Shown here piece by piece: positions 5,557 to 7,343 of a DNA stretch of 7,343 nucleotides. Source of the DNA: Patescibacteria group bacterium UBA910 (lineage in GTDB: Bacteria; Patescibacteriota; Minisyncoccia; Phycocordibacterales; DATDWN01); assembly GCA_002294445.1 (NCBI GenBank), contig DBEI01000034.1, positions 1-7,343 on the forward strand, written 5' to 3'. Position numbers and translations under genes: made by a program. The notes under the pieces were generated by a model. That model made no database searches. It saw only the letters and a program-made list of their open reading frames with translations, and was not told the origin of the DNA. The stretch's first letter is position 1. Every line of letters starts with the position of its first letter.

Positions 5557-7343
5557 ATGAATATACTCGAGGTCATCCCTATTGCAAAAGCAATATCCAG
5601 AGAAACACTCACATATTTTTCTGCACTCGAAATCCCCCTCGGATCAGTGGTTGAGATCCCACTTCGCACCAGAAAGATACATGGAATCGTCATATCTTCT
5701 CAGCCAGTCTCATCCAAAAAAGGAGAAATAAAAAATCTTTCGTATTCAATTAAAAAGATTGATGCTGTTCACGAAAAGACTTTTCTCCTTCCTTCTTTTG
5801 TTGAAAGTGCAAAACATATAGCAGAATACACCGCATCATCTACTGGTGCCGTGCTCTCTACACTTGTGCCCAAAGTTTTTATTGAAACACTCTCTTCACT
5901 TCAGGAACCAAAGCCTGTTCCAGAGAAAAAAGAATCAGAAATTCTGGTGCTTCAAGCGAGCAATGAAGAACGGTATGCTATGTACAAAAGTTACATTAGA
6001 GAAGAATTCGCTCGAAAAGGCAGTGTTTTTTTCGTGCTTCCTACAATCGAAGATATCAAAACCGCCAAACAAACACTCGAAAAAGGGATCGAAGACTATA
6101 CCCTCATATTTCATAATGAACTTTCAAAAAAAGAAGTTATCGAGGGGTGGAATAAAGCACTTACTTCAGAGCATCCTATCCTCATTATATGTACCGGATC
6201 ATTTCTGTGTATTCCACGCCATGATATCGGTACTATTATTGTAGAAAATGAAAGTTCACGAGGATATACCGGACAGATGAGACCATATGTCGACATACGC
6301 AAGGTTGCGGAAATCATGGCAAAAACCTCAGGGACAAAACTGATCTTTGGAGATATGGCTCTGCGTATTGAAACGATCTGGAAACAAAAAAATGACATAT
6401 ACGCTGAGCTCTCTACATTAAAATTCCGTTCACTTTCCACCTCAGAAAGCGCACTAATAGACGCACGGCGCCCAAAGAATTCGCCACATAAAAAATTTGA
6501 AATATTTACTCCCGCTCTCAAAGAGCTCATCAAACAAAACAAAGAACACAACGAACTACTCTTTTTATTTTGTGGCAGAAAAGGACTTGCCCCACTTTCA
6601 GTGTGTCATGACTGTGGACAAGCAGTCACTTGTCATACGTGCGGAGCACCAGTAATTGTCTATGCTCAACACGTAAATACACAAGCAGGTTCGCAACTGT
6701 TTGTATGTCATAAGTGTGGTACAAAAAGGAGTGCGCATGAGACATGCAGTCGATGCCAAAGCTGGAACCTACAAACTTTAGGTATTGGTATTGAAACCGT
6801 AGAAAAAGAAATTAAGACATTGTTCCCTGACAACACTGTGTTTGTTATGGATAAAAGTCGTATCAAAACACACAAACAAGCGGTCACACTTGTTGAAAAA
6901 TTTTATGATCACCCTGGTGCAATTCTGTTGGGCACAGAAATGGCACTCACATACCTTACCAAAAAGATAAATAATGCAGGGGTGGTGTCTCTTGATTCAT
7001 TTTTTGCGCTTCCTGATTTCCGTATCAATGAAAAAGTCATGCATATTCTACTTGCACTTCGCAACCTTGCAGAACATGCGCTGATTGTCCAAACCAGACA
7101 ACCAGATCAGACTGTATTTGACTATGCACTCAAAGGCAATTTGTCTGATTTCTATCGTGAAGAGATTTCTGTGCGTAAAAGTTTGGGTTATCCGCCATTT
7201 CAAACATTTATTAAAATTACCCGTGAAGGAACTAAAGCAGAAGCTCGTAAAGCAATGGAGGAGGTAAAGAAATATCTTGCCCCACATGATGTGTCACTTT
7301 TTGAATCATTTCACAAAGGTACCGACAAAAACTATGTCGTTCA
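5557..7343 (+). CDS. priA: PriA-family primosomal protein N' lacking helicase motifs (3' end cut by window)
   Basis: Homologue of PriA, which binds stalled forks and D-loops to restart replication. I translated 595 residues with no stop. Residues 1-110 match the PriA DNA-binding N-terminus. The zinc region is intact: CxxC pairs at 350/353, 359/362, 384/387 and 397/400, followed by GIGIETVEKEI (409-419), equivalent to the GTERVEEEL of PriA. The C-terminal LPDFRINEK (485-493) and YPPF (545-548) blocks are also conserved. The ATPase is not: where PriA has GVTGSGKTEVY there is QASNEERYAMY (133-143); DEEH is ENES (230-233); GTRSA is CTGSF (212-216); and QVAGRAGR is replaced around LALRNLAE (499-506). 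Flanking landmarks such as HNELS (186-190) align, so this is substitution rather than deletion. Actinobacterial PriA proteins are also known to lack detectable helicase motifs. The likely role is a fork-binding scaffold without unwinding. The start is set by the consensus -10 six bases upstream. Confidence 0.87.
   Translation, partial: MNILEVIPIAKAISRETLTYFSALEIPLGSVVEIPLRTRKIHGIVISSQPVSSKKGEIKNLSYSIKKIDAVHEKTFLLPSFVESAKHIAEYTASSTGAVLSTLVPKVFIETLSSLQEPKPVPEKKESEILVLQASNEERYAMYKSYIREEFARKGSVFFVLPTIEDIKTAKQTLEKGIEDYTLIFHNELSKKEVIEGWNKALTSEHPILIICTGSFLCIPRHDIGTIIVENESSRGYTGQMRPYVDIRKVAEIMAKTSGTKLIFGDMALRIETIWKQKNDIYAELSTLKFRSLSTSESALIDARRPKNSPHKKFEIFTPALKELIKQNKEHNELLFLFCGRKGLAPLSVCHDCGQAVTCHTCGAPVIVYAQHVNTQAGSQLFVCHKCGTKRSAHETCSRCQSWNLQTLGIGIETVEKEIKTLFPDNTVFVMDKSRIKTHKQAVTLVEKFYDHPGAILLGTEMALTYLTKKINNAGVVSLDSFFALPDFRINEKVMHILLALRNLAEHALIVQTRQPDQTVFDYALKGNLSDFYREEISVRKSLGYPPFQTFIKITREGTKAEARKAMEEVKKYLAPHDVSLFESFHKGTDKNYVV

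Noticed and set aside
4950..5693. Long minus-strand open frame opposite the 4806 gene and the start of priA
   Set aside because: It spans the junction of two plus-strand genes and their promoter, is rich in Cys, Phe and Ser, and shows no recognisable domain.
5950..5985. Frameshift explaining the missing Walker A in PriA
   Set aside because: Residues on both sides align with PriA in one frame. The alternative frame I read here gives no GSGKT-like sequence, and the other helicase motifs are lost far away as well.
1..7343. CRISPR array, insertion sequence, tRNA or rRNA
   Set aside because: I saw no regularly spaced direct repeats, transposase-like frame, cloverleaf or rRNA sequence. Nearly all of the window is explained by seven core genes.

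Overview
The window looks like chromosomal core-gene DNA from a small-genome bacterium of the Candidate Phyla Radiation (Patescibacteria, perhaps a Parcubacteria-type lineage). This is an inference from gene content and protein style, not from a marker gene. The reasons are: short, trimmed versions of housekeeping proteins (a prolyl-tRNA synthetase without the editing insert, a short clamp-loader subunit and a PriA without helicase motifs); moderately AT-rich DNA; very tight packing; and a frr-rseP-proS order in which the genes that usually separate them (uppS, cdsA, dxr) are missing. Every complete gene ends in TAA. There is no sign of mobile elements, CRISPR, tRNA or rRNA.

Layout. Five genes run on the minus strand from about 4785 down to 1: mreB (cell-shape actin), a holB-like delta' clamp-loader subunit, frr (ribosome recycling factor), rseP (site-2 intramembrane protease) and proS (prolyl-tRNA synthetase, cut by the left edge). 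Two genes run on the plus strand from 4806 to the right edge: an unrecognised membrane-anchored protein with a PEGA-like segment, then a PriA-family primosomal protein (cut by the right edge). The two groups diverge from a 20-bp gap at 4786-4805. No gene-free stretch exceeds about 120 bp. The two largest gaps hold inverted repeats: a perfect 14-bp hairpin after rseP, and a 26-bp perfect palindrome inside a 59-bp imperfect inverted repeat between mreB and holB.

Functionally the genes cover translation (proS, frr), replication and its restart (holB, priA), envelope shape and proteolysis (mreB, rseP), and one exported or membrane-anchored protein of unknown role.

Two signals stand out. First, none of the seven genes has a well-placed Shine-Dalgarno sequence. 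Six of the seven instead have a -10-like hexamer ending 4 to 9 bases before the start codon, several with TTG-type -35 boxes at exactly 17 bp or an extended TGn. This suggests that leaderless mRNAs are the norm here, including a bidirectional promoter squeezed into the 20 bp between mreB and its neighbour. Second, the PriA homologue keeps its eight zinc-binding cysteines and overall layout but has lost the Walker A, Walker B (DEEH) and GRAGR helicase motifs, and the delta' subunit has also lost its P-loop.
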